Below are positions 1-5,173 of a DNA stretch of 5,173 nt, piece after piece (the stretch's first letter is position 1; each line of letters begins with the position of its first letter). The stretch lies in assembly GCF_027568575.1 (NCBI RefSeq), contig NZ_JANUVP010000092.1; one strand, 5' to 3'. Origin of the DNA: Caldifermentibacillus hisashii (GTDB taxonomy: Bacteria > Bacillota > Bacilli > Bacillales > Caldibacillaceae). The translations under genes and the position numbers were made by a program. Under the pieces are notes generated by a model that ran no database searches, was not told where the DNA came from, and worked only from the letters and a program-made list of their open reading frames with translations.

Positions 1-219
1 ATTCAATTCTACAAAAAAGAGGAAAATTCCTTTAAAAAAATCAAAAATACAAAAAATTTACGTGCGGAATATGCGATGGAAGAGTTGATACAAAAATTTA
101 ATGAAAATGATATTCGTGCAGTTCGTTCTCCCCTTCGGGTATCGGGGCCTGACCCCCAGTGCGAAAAAAGACAAGTGGAGAAAACCGTTTTCTTACCACT
201 CGCCGTTTTTATCGTATGA
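1..219 (+). CDS. C-terminal end of an unrecognised reading frame, running into a repeat
   Basis: Frame 1 is open from the window edge to a TGA at 217-219, giving 72 codons with the start off the window. The first 40 or so residues are lysine-, glutamate- and asparagine-rich and look like helical coding sequence (for example NLRAEYAMEELIQKF). From about base 127 the frame runs through the GC-rich repeat and then the terminator hairpin, so the last 25 to 30 residues are probably not original protein. I do not recognise a family. It converges with galE, whose stop lies 8 bp beyond. It may be the 3' end of a gene whose natural C-terminus was replaced by the repeat, or simply AT-rich sequence that happens to be open. 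Confidence 0.35.
   Translation: MQFYKKEENSFKKIKNTKNLRAEYAMEELIQKFNENDIRAVRSPLRVSGPDPQCEKRQVEKTVFLPLAVFIV
127..160. repeat. GC-rich palindromic repeat, REP-like
   Basis: A short, abruptly GC-rich patch interrupts AT-rich DNA. It contains CCCCTTCGGG and then GGGGCCTGACCCCC, in which GGGG (144-147) can pair with CCCC (153-156) across a five-base loop. On the - strand it reads GGGGGTCAGGCCCC. From memory, motifs of this form recur between genes in Bacillaceae and other bacteria and resemble REP-type elements mobilised by Y1 (RAYT) transposases. That link is recall plus inference, since only one copy is visible here. It directly adjoins the hairpin terminator and may form one repeat unit with it. 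Confidence 0.5.
164..210 (-). terminator. Bidirectional intrinsic terminator after galE
   Basis: An inverted repeat pairs 174-184 (AGTGGAGAAAA) with 188-200 (TTTTCTTACCACT) around a CCG loop, with a two-base bulge in the right arm. Read on the - strand, the hairpin is followed by a run of six T (164-169), as expected for Rho-independent termination of galE, whose stop codon lies 27 bp upstream. On the + strand a T5 run (206-210) follows, so it may also stop transcription from the left. Weaker pairing extends outwards between CGAAAAAAG and the region around GTTTTTATCG. Confidence 0.75.
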
Positions 220-226
220 CACCTTA

Positions 227-1216
227 CTAACCGTTATAACCATTTGGATGGTTCACATGCCAATTCCAAGCATCGGTTATGATACGCTCGATATTGGTTC
301 GTGATGGATTCCATCCTAGAATTCGCTTTGCTTTTTCGGATGAAGCGATTAGCACACTTGGATCTCCGAGACGTCTTTCCCCTATTTTTGCAGGGATTTC
401 TTTTTTGGTTACCTTTCTTGCCATATCAATGATTTCTTTTACCGAAAATCCTTGATTACTTCCGAGGTTAAATACATCACTTTTTCCACCATTTAATAAA
501 TATTTAAGGGCCAAAATATGGGCATCAATTAAATCTTCAACATGGATATAATCACGAATACAAGTTCCGTCCTTTGTTGGATAATCTTCACCAAAAACAG
601 TAATGAAGTCGCGTTTTCCTAATGCAGTTTGTAAAACAACAGGGATTAAGTGAGTCTCTGGGTCATGGTCCTCACCAATTTCTCCTGTTGAGCGAGCTCC
701 TGCTACATTAAAATAGCGTAGTGCCACATAACTTAAACCATGGGCTTGTTCACACCATTTCATCATCTTTTCCATTGCAAGTTTTGTTTCGCCATATGTA
801 TTTGTTGGCGCAGTTACCATGTCTTCCGTAATTGGAACTGCTTCCGGTTCACCGTAAGTGGCAGCCGTTGAAGAAAAGACAATATGTTTTACATTTGCAG
901 CAATCATAGCTTCGAGTAACACTTGTGTGCCATAAACATTATTATCATAATATTTTAGTGGGTTTTCCATTGATTCGCCAACAAGGGAATTTGCAGCAAA
1001 GTGAATAACCCCTTTGATTTCTTCTTTTTGAAATACTTCGTTTAAAAATTCACGATTGCGAATATCTCCTTCATAAAAAGTCGCTTGTGGATGAATCGCT
1101 TCCCGATGACCTGTTTGTAAATTATCAACAATTACAACTTCATAACCTTGGTCAATTAATTGATAAACGGCATGGGAACCAATGTATCCTGCGCCACCTA
1201 ATACTAATATTTTCAT
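227..1216 (-). CDS. galE: UDP-glucose 4-epimerase (GalE)
   Basis: The 329-aa product has the normal length for GalE, an NAD-dependent cytosolic enzyme of the short-chain dehydrogenase superfamily. It interconverts UDP-glucose and UDP-galactose in the Leloir pathway and supplies UDP-galactose for surface polysaccharide. Visible hallmarks are the N-terminal NAD-binding GGAGYIG (residues 7-13), the FSSTAATYG segment with the active-site Ser/Thr region (114-122), the catalytic YGETK (Tyr141, Lys145), and ALRYFNVAGA (165-174). The ATG at 1216 places the Rossmann strand right at the start, and AAAGG precedes it at usual spacing. The frame is intact and ends in TAG. It appears to be a single-gene unit bounded by terminators on both sides. 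The nearby manC fragment hints at a former polysaccharide locus. Confidence 0.95.
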   Translation of the reverse strand: MKILVLGGAGYIGSHAVYQLIDQGYEVVIVDNLQTGHREAIHPQATFYEGDIRNREFLNEVFQKEEIKGVIHFAANSLVGESMENPLKYYDNNVYGTQVLLEAMIAANVKHIVFSSTAATYGEPEAVPITEDMVTAPTNTYGETKLAMEKMMKWCEQAHGLSYVALRYFNVAGARSTGEIGEDHDPETHLIPVVLQTALGKRDFITVFGEDYPTKDGTCIRDYIHVEDLIDAHILALKYLLNGGKSDVFNLGSNQGFSVKEIIDMARKVTKKEIPAKIGERRLGDPSVLIASSEKAKRILGWNPSRTNIERIITDAWNWHVNHPNGYNG

Positions 1217-1252
1217 AATATCAGCCTTTCTTTTTCTATTAATTGCTTTTTC

Positions 1253-1291
1253 ATTATACTATACTTAAGTATAGCATGATTATTGTTTCAA
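1253..1291 (-). promoter_or_regulatory. Probable galE promoter with overlapping palindrome
   Basis: On the - strand a consensus -10 box TATAAT (1253-1258) lies about 37 bp upstream of the galE ATG. The 17 bp upstream of it hold a perfect palindrome. The hexamer at the right distance for a -35 (AATCAT) is poor, while a better TTGAAA (1286-1291) is 27 bp away, too far for normal spacing. A weak -35 overlapped by a palindrome suggests regulated or activator-dependent initiation; this is inference. Confidence 0.45.
1259..1274. promoter_or_regulatory. 16-bp perfect palindrome, candidate operator
   Basis: CTATACTTAAGTATAG is a perfect inverted repeat with no spacer, immediately upstream of the TATAAT box of the proposed galE promoter. 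A second copy of its core, ACTTAAGT, occurs at 1313-1320, exactly 50 bp away. The position in the promoter spacer fits a repressor or activator site, but I cannot name a regulator. AT-rich palindromes also arise by chance. Confidence 0.4.
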
Positions 1292-1392
1292 TTAGTTGTA
1301 GAACTTAAGTAAATACATTTTCTTTATTATTGTGATAAATTATTTTTTTAGTTTATTGATTTTGAGTTCGAATTGTTGAATTGGATTTATAA

Positions 1393-1445
1393 TAAAAAAT
1401 AGAGGAGGAGCTATTCGGTATAATTTGCTCCATCCTCTAATTTTT
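1393..1445 (-). terminator. Bidirectional intrinsic terminator after the chemoreceptor gene
   Basis: The arms TAGAGGAGGAGC (1400-1411) and GCTCCATCCTCTA (1427-1439) pair with a single bulged base around a 15-base loop. On the - strand the stem is followed by a T-rich tract (1393-1399), placing it about 35 bp after the chemoreceptor stop codon. On the + strand T5 follows (1441-1445). The stretch between this terminator and the galE promoter (about 1292-1390) is AT-rich, and I see nothing else in it beyond a second ACTTAAGT. Confidence 0.8.
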
Positions 1446-1473
1446 CACAAAATATATTATCAAGTTTAAACCA

Positions 1474-2620
1474 CTATAATTTAAACTTCCTTACCGCCTC
1501 GAGTAATTCATCACCTAATCTAGCTAATTGTTCAGCACTTGCTGTTATTTCTTGCATTGAGCTGCTTACTTGTTGGCTTGAGGCTGCTGTTTGTTCAATT
1601 CCTGCAGCTGATTCCTCTGATACGGCGGCAATTTCTTGTATGGAACTGTTCATTTCATTTCCTCTTGTGACAATCTCTTTGAATGTTTGTGAAATCTGTA
1701 AAATATTTTTCGATTGTTGTGCAACGGAATCATGGATTCGATGGAAAACTTCTTCTGTACTTTTGATTTTTTCTGAACCTTGTGCGACTTCTTCATAACC
1801 AAATTTTAATGTTTCCGTTACATCTTTTGTTTCAGTTTGAATATTTTCTACAATGTTGGAAATATCAGCAACAGACCCAGCAACTTGTTCTGCTAATTTG
1901 CGAACTTCTTCAGCTACAACAGAAAATCCTTTACCATGTTCTCCGGCTCGAGCGGCCTCAATTGCAGCGTTTAATGCAAGGAGGTTCGTTTGATTGATCC
2001 GCAATGTCTTGAATAACAACGACTAATTTGGAAATTTCTTCGGATTGTAGTGCTAACTTTTCAATTTGATCAACGGAATTTTTTACAACTTCATTTATCT
2101 TATTCATTTGTTGTCCCGATTCATCCATTAACTGGCTACCATTTTCCGTAATAGAAAGAACGTCCCTTGATGCATGATAAACTTCCTCGGTACGCATATT
2201 CGCTTCTTGTAGACGGTTTGTAAAACCTTCCACTTCCTTTGAAAATTGACTGGCGTTATTCGCTTGTGTTTCCGCACCTGATGCGAGTTCATCCATTGTT
2301 TGCGTGATTTGCTCGGTACCGACACTTACTTCATTTGATGTTTGTGTTAACTCTTCACTATGGTCGGCCATCCGTTCTGAGGCACTCGTAATTTTTTCAA
2401 TCATATTTTTTAACGTATTTTGCATTGTTTTCATCGCATTTGTCAATTGACCAATTTCATCCTTTGTCGTCACTTCGATCGGTTTCGACAAATCCCCTTG
2501 GCTAATTGCCAGAGCCTGGGCGTTTAATGCGTTAATAGGTTTAATGATGGATCGAATGATAAAGAACACAATAATCGCACCGATGATAAAAGCAACCATA
2601 GTTAGTGTTATAGAAAACGC
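1474..2620 (-). pseudogene. Methyl-accepting chemotaxis protein remnant (truncated and frameshifted)
   Basis: Chemoreceptors sense ligands and control the CheA kinase through CheW. Read on the - strand, the remnant begins inside the second transmembrane helix (MVAFIIGAIIVFFIIRSI, from the ATG at 2599). A HAMP domain follows (IIKPINALNAQALAISQGDLSKP) and then the coiled-coil signalling domain. The first frame ends at 1958 after IQDIADQSN. The rest continues in another frame (to 1474) as QTNLLALNAAIEAARAGEHG, the highly conserved kinase-control tip, and ends RKFKL. The break is a 4-bp tandem duplication (TTGATTGA on the + strand, 1990-1997). Repaired, it would be about 373 aa, whereas family members are usually about 550-660 aa. 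TM1 and the extracellular sensor domain are missing. The frame is closed upstream by a TAA at 2621-2623. No native promoter remains, so it is almost certainly non-functional. Confidence 0.92.
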
Positions 2621-2649
2621 TTAACAAGAACGTGTGTTCGTGGTATATT
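2621..2649 (+). promoter_or_regulatory. Sigma-A-type promoter of the SOS-linked gene
   Basis: A -35 box TTAACA (2621-2626) and a -10 box TATATT (2644-2649) are separated by exactly 17 bp. A TGG precedes the -10, giving an extended -10 feature (TGn). The spacer is almost filled by a LexA-type operator. The start codon of the downstream gene is 33 bp after the -10 box. The -35 box touches the point where chemoreceptor homology ends on the other strand. Confidence 0.75.
2627..2640. promoter_or_regulatory. LexA (DinR) SOS box
   Basis: AGAACGTGTGTTCG contains GAAC-N4-GTTC. On the reverse strand it reads CGAACACACGTTCT, which fits the Bacillus LexA consensus CGAACRNRYGTTYC at 13 of 14 positions. 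It lies between the -35 and -10 boxes, where LexA would block RNA polymerase until RecA-stimulated LexA cleavage after DNA damage. The match and placement are seen directly; repression by LexA is inferred from the known consensus. Confidence 0.8.
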
Positions 2650-2682
2650 TATTTTAGGAATTGATTAGAAAGGAGTGTAAAA

Positions 2683-3342
2683 ATGAGTTTAACAGAAGAA
2701 CTTATCCAATTTTATTCACCGTATTTTAAAAGTAAGGAAGAATTAAAAAAAACATTGTGCTTCCTCGCTATTTAATGTTTAGTTTAAAGCTTCCCAACTG
2801 CTCAGAAAATTTTTGAGAAATTCACCGTAGAAAATGAGCCCATTGCATATGGTTCTGAGGTGAAAAAATTGCAGCAACTGTATAAAACAAAAAGCAATAG
2901 GTATTTCGTCTATGTGAAAAGAGAATTCGAAACGTGGGTCGATGTTAACGATGATGATTTGAATCCGAAATATAAATTGGAAGAAGTAATTGATGAAAAA
3001 ATCATCCCTCTGTCTTTGGCTCGAGCGAAACAATTTGCCAGGGAAGTTTATTCAGATGATCAAACAGATGAAGAAACTAAGAAACAGATTGAAAAATATT
3101 TCCCTGTTTTGAGCAAAGATCGACTCGATCGAGAAGTGAAATATCAAAAAAAGATTTATCTATCTGAGAGTGCGAATTGGTATTTAGAATTAATGCTGGA
3201 CGAATCAAAGAATACTAACAGTAGTTTGATTGAAAAGTTAATCATCAAAGAATTTAAAAGATTGCATTCTGAAGGTGTATTTGTAGATGATCCGTTTCCT
3301 GATGAGGAAGATTTTCCTGAAAAAGAGCAGGTTACAAAGTAA
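2683..3342 (+). pseudogene. SOS-controlled gene of unknown function with ribbon-helix-helix-like C-terminus, frameshifted
   Basis: The gene starts at an ATG (2683) seven bases after an excellent RBS, AGAAAGGAG (2667-2675), and begins MSLTEELIQFYSPYFKSKEEL. That frame stops at 2773. A second frame then carries NIVLPRYLMFSLKLPNCSENF up to a TGA at 2814-2816. The original frame resumes after it and runs to the TAA at 3340-3342. Loss of one A in the A8 run (2745-2752) plus gain of one T in the T5 run (2810-2814) explains both shifts. The repaired protein is about 219 aa. I do not recognise the N-terminal part. Repaired residues 156-194 (KKIYLSES, helix, NTN turn, SSLIEKLIIKEFKRL) fit a CopG/Arc ribbon-helix-helix pattern. 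The tail is acidic. The longest intact segment, from GTG 2860, gives 160 aa, but no clear RBS supports it as a true start. It is either a pseudogene or carries two sequencing errors. Confidence 0.7.
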
Positions 3343-3362
3343 ATCTTTGCTTTTTATAAAAT

Positions 3363-3376
3363 ACTCAACTTTCGCA
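3363..3376 (+). repeat. Left terminal inverted repeat of the IS
   Basis: ACTCAACTTTCGCA is the exact inverse of the sequence at 4875-4888. It overlaps the TGA stop codon of the transposase (3365-3367), so the gene ends inside the IS end. Confidence 0.9.
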
Positions 3377-4726
3377 CACAGAAATATTTAAGCATTGCTT
3401 GATATAATTAGGTATAGTGGCCAACCATTTATTCATTTGATTTTTAAAGATGTCCATGTTCAAAGAAACCTCGGCTTCCGCCAAAGTTTGGAAAAGGTCA
3501 ATAAGTGATTGAAGGGCAGTAATAAAATCTATGTCTTTTACATCTTCGCAAAGGATGTAAAAAAGGTTGCCAATCGTCTTAGGATCCTCCTCTTTTCGCA
3601 TTTGCCAAGCAATGAGAATATATCGTGTAAAAACAATGGTTGTATGGCTAATTAACATGTCGTAGGAACGTCCCTGGAATTCTTTCTCTAAATTTAAAAG
3701 GGATTTATTGCATTTGAAGAAGACTTCAATGTCCCAACGCATGCCGTAAATACGAATGATCTCTTCATTTTCTAATGTTGTATCTGTGCTGAGAATGGCA
3801 AGCCATTCGCTCCGTTTATTACGGTTTCGTACAAATAGAATTTTGACTGGAATTCCATTGTCTAAAGTAGCATAAACGGATCCGAGAATGTCTTTTTTAC
3901 CCATGTGAGGTTTTGCCAATTTGTAAAGTTGATTCAGTGTGAAACGTTCACCATTGTAAACGTATCGCTGCTTTAATTGCTTCACCATGCCAATGACAAA
4001 TAACCCTTTGTTCGTAATCTTCTCAATTAAAGGCGCTTGTGTAAACTAGGAATCCATGAGAACATAGTCAGCTACAATCCCTTTTTCAAGCGCGTGATCA
4101 AGTAAAGCTGAAGCCACGTCCGGTTTTGATTTCAGAGCTTCCTGGCGACGCTTATAGCCAGATGTTCGTTTATCAATATTGGTATTGATTTCTTGCAGGC
4201 GATTTTCCTTTTTCGTTGAACTTAGAAGAGCAAAATCAATAGGAATAAAAGTAAAACTATCGGTCCAGCCAAGGGTAAGCATTTGAAACCCTTTCAAGTA
4301 CTGATGGGTAGAGTGATCAAAAACCTTAGCCAACAGTTCAACCGACTTACTACGGTTTCTTGAAAAGACAGAATCATCAATCACAAAAGCTGTGACACGA
4401 TCTTTTGAAGTTAATGGTTGAAGCAGACGGATCATTTCACTGCTTAATGAAAGTAGAAACTTTCTCCAATGATAGGTTGGTGTATTTAAAAAGCGATAGA
4501 CTGTATCCTTTCCGGGCAGATCCTGAGATCGTTTACTCATAAAAGCACGAAACCAGTTCTTATATTGGAAGACTAAAAGAAAAATCAGTTTGAAAACAGT
4601 AAGACAAGAATACCCGGAAAGTTTCGTAATATTCGCTTTTCTTAAATGATATCCAATATTTAATTCGGAAAATCCTTGTTTAATTTCTTTTGGTAATTGC
4701 GCAAAGTAGTCTTTATTCGTTATCAT
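3365..4726 (-). pseudogene. IS4-family DDE transposase with an in-frame amber codon
   Basis: It would catalyse cut-and-paste movement of the surrounding element. The ATG at 4726 follows AAAGGTG by eight bases. Two open segments (4726-4046 and 4045-3365) are in the same frame and are separated only by a TAG at 4046-4048. Repaired, the protein is 453 aa, normal for the family. The first catalytic Asp lies in VIDDS (117-118). The second is Asp225 in LMDS, directly followed by the amber codon where the family has Trp (DSWF), so TGG became TAG. The IS4 signature Y-(2)-R-(3)-E-(6)-K is intact in the second half as Tyr327, Arg330, Glu334 and Lys341 (YGMRWDIEVFFKCNK). As it stands, the product loses the catalytic Glu and must be inactive unless the amber is suppressed or a copy elsewhere acts in trans. 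Confidence 0.9.
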
Positions 4727-4732
4727 AGTGGT

Positions 4733-4790
4733 GACACCTTTCTTTTGGATTTGGTTTCATCACCAATATTTTACCAAAAGAATAGGTGTC
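4733..4790 (-). promoter_or_regulatory. Inverted repeat that sequesters the transposase RBS
   Basis: The arms 4733-4748 (GACACCTTTCTTTTGG) and 4774-4790 (CCAAAAGAATAGGTGTC) pair over 16 bp with one bulged base. The inner loop can form a further small stem (TTGGT/ACCAA). In - strand RNA the 3' arm contains the Shine-Dalgarno AAAGGTG of the transposase. Transcripts entering from outside the IS would fold and hide it, a translational safeguard known for some IS4/IS10/IS231-type elements. A transcript starting inside the hairpin (for example from TAAAAT, 4769-4774) would lack the 5' arm. Confidence 0.65.
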
Positions 4791-4809
4791 TTTCTTTATG
4801 TTTTAAAAA

Positions 4810-4815
4810 TGTCAA
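4810..4815 (-). promoter_or_regulatory. Isolated TTGACA, possible transposase -35 box
   Basis: A perfect TTGACA lies on the - strand about 85 bp upstream of the transposase ATG, inside the IS. No convincing -10 hexamer occurs at 16-18 bp, so this is only a weak candidate promoter element. Confidence 0.25.
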
Positions 4816-4874
4816 ATGATAATTTTGTACTTCCCAAAACCATTTACATCAAGCATTTAAACAAGATTTTGGAC

Positions 4875-4888
4875 TGCGAAAGTTGAGT
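4875..4888 (-). repeat. Right terminal inverted repeat of the IS
   Basis: TGCGAAAGTTGAGT is the exact inverse of 3363-3376. The manC reading frame begins immediately beyond it, at GAA 4889. Confidence 0.9.
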
Positions 4889-5080
4889 GAATTATTGTTA
4901 AGACAATACTCAACGCTTCCAAAAATTAGTTTTGACTATGAGGTGGTAGAGAAAGCAAAACATATTGTGGCACTCCCTTATAATGGATATTGGAAAGACT
5001 TAGGAACATGGAATACGTTGACGGAAGAAATGGCAACAAATCAACTTGGTAAAGGTATTATTGATGAAACATCAATAAAT
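4889..5080 (+). pseudogene. manC: Internal fragment of mannose-1-phosphate guanylyltransferase (ManC)
   Basis: ManC makes GDP-mannose from mannose-1-phosphate and GTP for surface polysaccharides. Only about 64 codons survive, with phrases typical of the family: LPKISFDYEVVEKAK, then YNGYWKDLGTWNTLTEEM, then GKGIIDETSIN. These belong to the later part of the nucleotidyltransferase domain. The N-terminal half, with the GTP-binding GGxGxRLWPLS signature, is absent because the IS right end lies directly before it. The downstream part (expected NTHVIN-like continuation) is lost because unrelated sequence starts at about 5081, after which the frame hits TGA at 5090-5092. The open frame extends back to a TTG (4883) inside the IS end, which is unlikely to be a real start. 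Non-functional remnant. Confidence 0.85.
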
Positions 5081-5081
5081 A

Positions 5082-5173
5082 GGGGCTGCTGAACAAAAAA
5101 AAACCAAATAGGAGAAGGATTTATGAGCTTTTTGTCGAATATAAAGTGTAAGGATTTTACTAAGAAATTTGCA
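5082..5173 (+). mobile_element. Possible left end of a second insertion element
   Basis: manC homology stops abruptly at about 5081. The following GGGGCTGCTGAAC resembles the GGGGCTG-type termini of several IS families. A poly-A stretch follows, then an RBS and a start codon, the usual layout of an IS end. The other end lies outside the window, so inverted repeats and target duplication cannot be seen. Confidence 0.4.
5123..5173 (+). CDS. N-terminus of a gene cut by the window edge, possibly a transposase
   Basis: An ATG at 5123 is preceded by AGGAGAAGG (5110-5118) at good spacing. The frame is open to the window end and encodes 17 residues (MSFLSNIKCKDFTKKFA). This is too little to assign a family. 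Its place just inside a probable IS end suggests a transposase; that is inference from context only. Confidence 0.5.
   Translation, partial: MSFLSNIKCKDFTKKFA

Larger units (their letters stand above)
3363..4888 (-). mobile_element. IS4-family insertion sequence, complete at both ends
   Basis: This 1,526-bp element is bounded by 14-bp perfect terminal inverted repeats (ACTCAACTTTCGCA), with looser matching for another dozen bases inwards. It contains one transposase gene on the - strand that fills nearly its whole length. The length and DDE/YREK motifs fit IS4. No target-site duplication is evident: the left flank reads CTTTTTATAAAAT and the right flank GAATTATTGTTAA, which do not match. The left flank lies 20 bp after the SOS-linked gene, and the right flank enters manC in mid-gene. 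The two flanks were therefore probably not neighbours before, pointing to a deletion or recombination between IS copies. Confidence 0.9.

Noticed and set aside
101..304. 67-aa + strand reading frame across the repeat and the galE 3' end
   Set aside because: It crosses the repeat, the terminator hairpin and antisense galE and has no RBS; it is not a plausible gene.
1782..1997. 71-aa + strand frame inside the chemoreceptor
   Set aside because: Antisense shadow of the conserved signalling domain, with no RBS.
2128..2325. 65-aa - strand frame inside the chemoreceptor
   Set aside because: Out-of-frame shadow; the true frame here clearly encodes chemoreceptor sequence.
2779..3033. 84-aa - strand frame opposite the SOS-linked gene
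   Set aside because: Antisense shadow of a better-supported + strand coding frame with promoter and RBS.
4883..4888. TTG start codon formed by the IS right end fused in frame to manC
   Set aside because: There is no Shine-Dalgarno upstream, and the resulting peptide is only a piece of the enzyme domain.
4905..4914. AATACTCAAC, identical to 3360-3369 at the outer left end of the IS
   Set aside because: I considered it as a target duplication or third inverted repeat, but it lies 16 bp beyond the true right end and inside manC codons, so it is probably coincidence.
1..5173. CRISPR array, tRNA or rRNA genes
   Set aside because: I saw no regularly spaced direct repeats, no tRNA-like cloverleaf and no rRNA sequence.

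Overview
The window looks like a low-GC Gram-positive (Bacillaceae-type) chromosome. The base composition is AT-rich, Shine-Dalgarno sites are strong (AAAGGAG, AGGAGAAGG), a Bacillus-type LexA/DinR box is present, and the GalE, chemoreceptor and ManC sequences have a Bacillus flavour. It is an accessory region assembled from broken pieces. Only one gene, galE, is clearly intact.

Layout, left to right. Bases 1-219 hold the end of an unrecognised + strand reading frame. It runs into a GC-rich repeat (about 127-160) and a strong bidirectional hairpin terminator (174-200). galE (UDP-glucose 4-epimerase) lies on the - strand at 227-1216, with a 16-bp perfect palindrome next to a TATAAT box upstream. 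A bidirectional terminator (1400-1439) separates it from a - strand chemoreceptor pseudogene (1474-2620). That pseudogene has lost its sensor half and carries a 4-bp duplication frameshift in the signalling tip.

Directly against the truncated end of the chemoreceptor sits a divergent + strand promoter (TTAACA-17 bp-TATATT) with a LexA-type SOS box inside its spacer. It drives an unrecognised gene (2683-3342, about 219 aa if repaired). The C-terminal part of that gene resembles a ribbon-helix-helix DNA-binding domain. Its N-terminal part is broken by two mutually compensating single-base shifts in homopolymer runs.

About 20 bp after that gene lies a complete IS4-family insertion sequence (3363-4888) with 14-bp perfect terminal inverted repeats. 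A hairpin hides the transposase ribosome binding site, and an amber codon sits immediately after the second catalytic Asp-Ser pair. Its right end abuts an internal fragment of manC (mannose-1-phosphate guanylyltransferase). That fragment is cut again near 5081, where another possible mobile element with its own RBS and start codon begins and runs off the window.

Functionally, galE and manC both make nucleotide sugars (UDP-galactose, GDP-mannose), so this may be the decayed edge of an exopolysaccharide or cell-surface glycan region. The best candidate for something undescribed is the SOS-controlled ribbon-helix-helix-like gene, although this copy appears inactivated.
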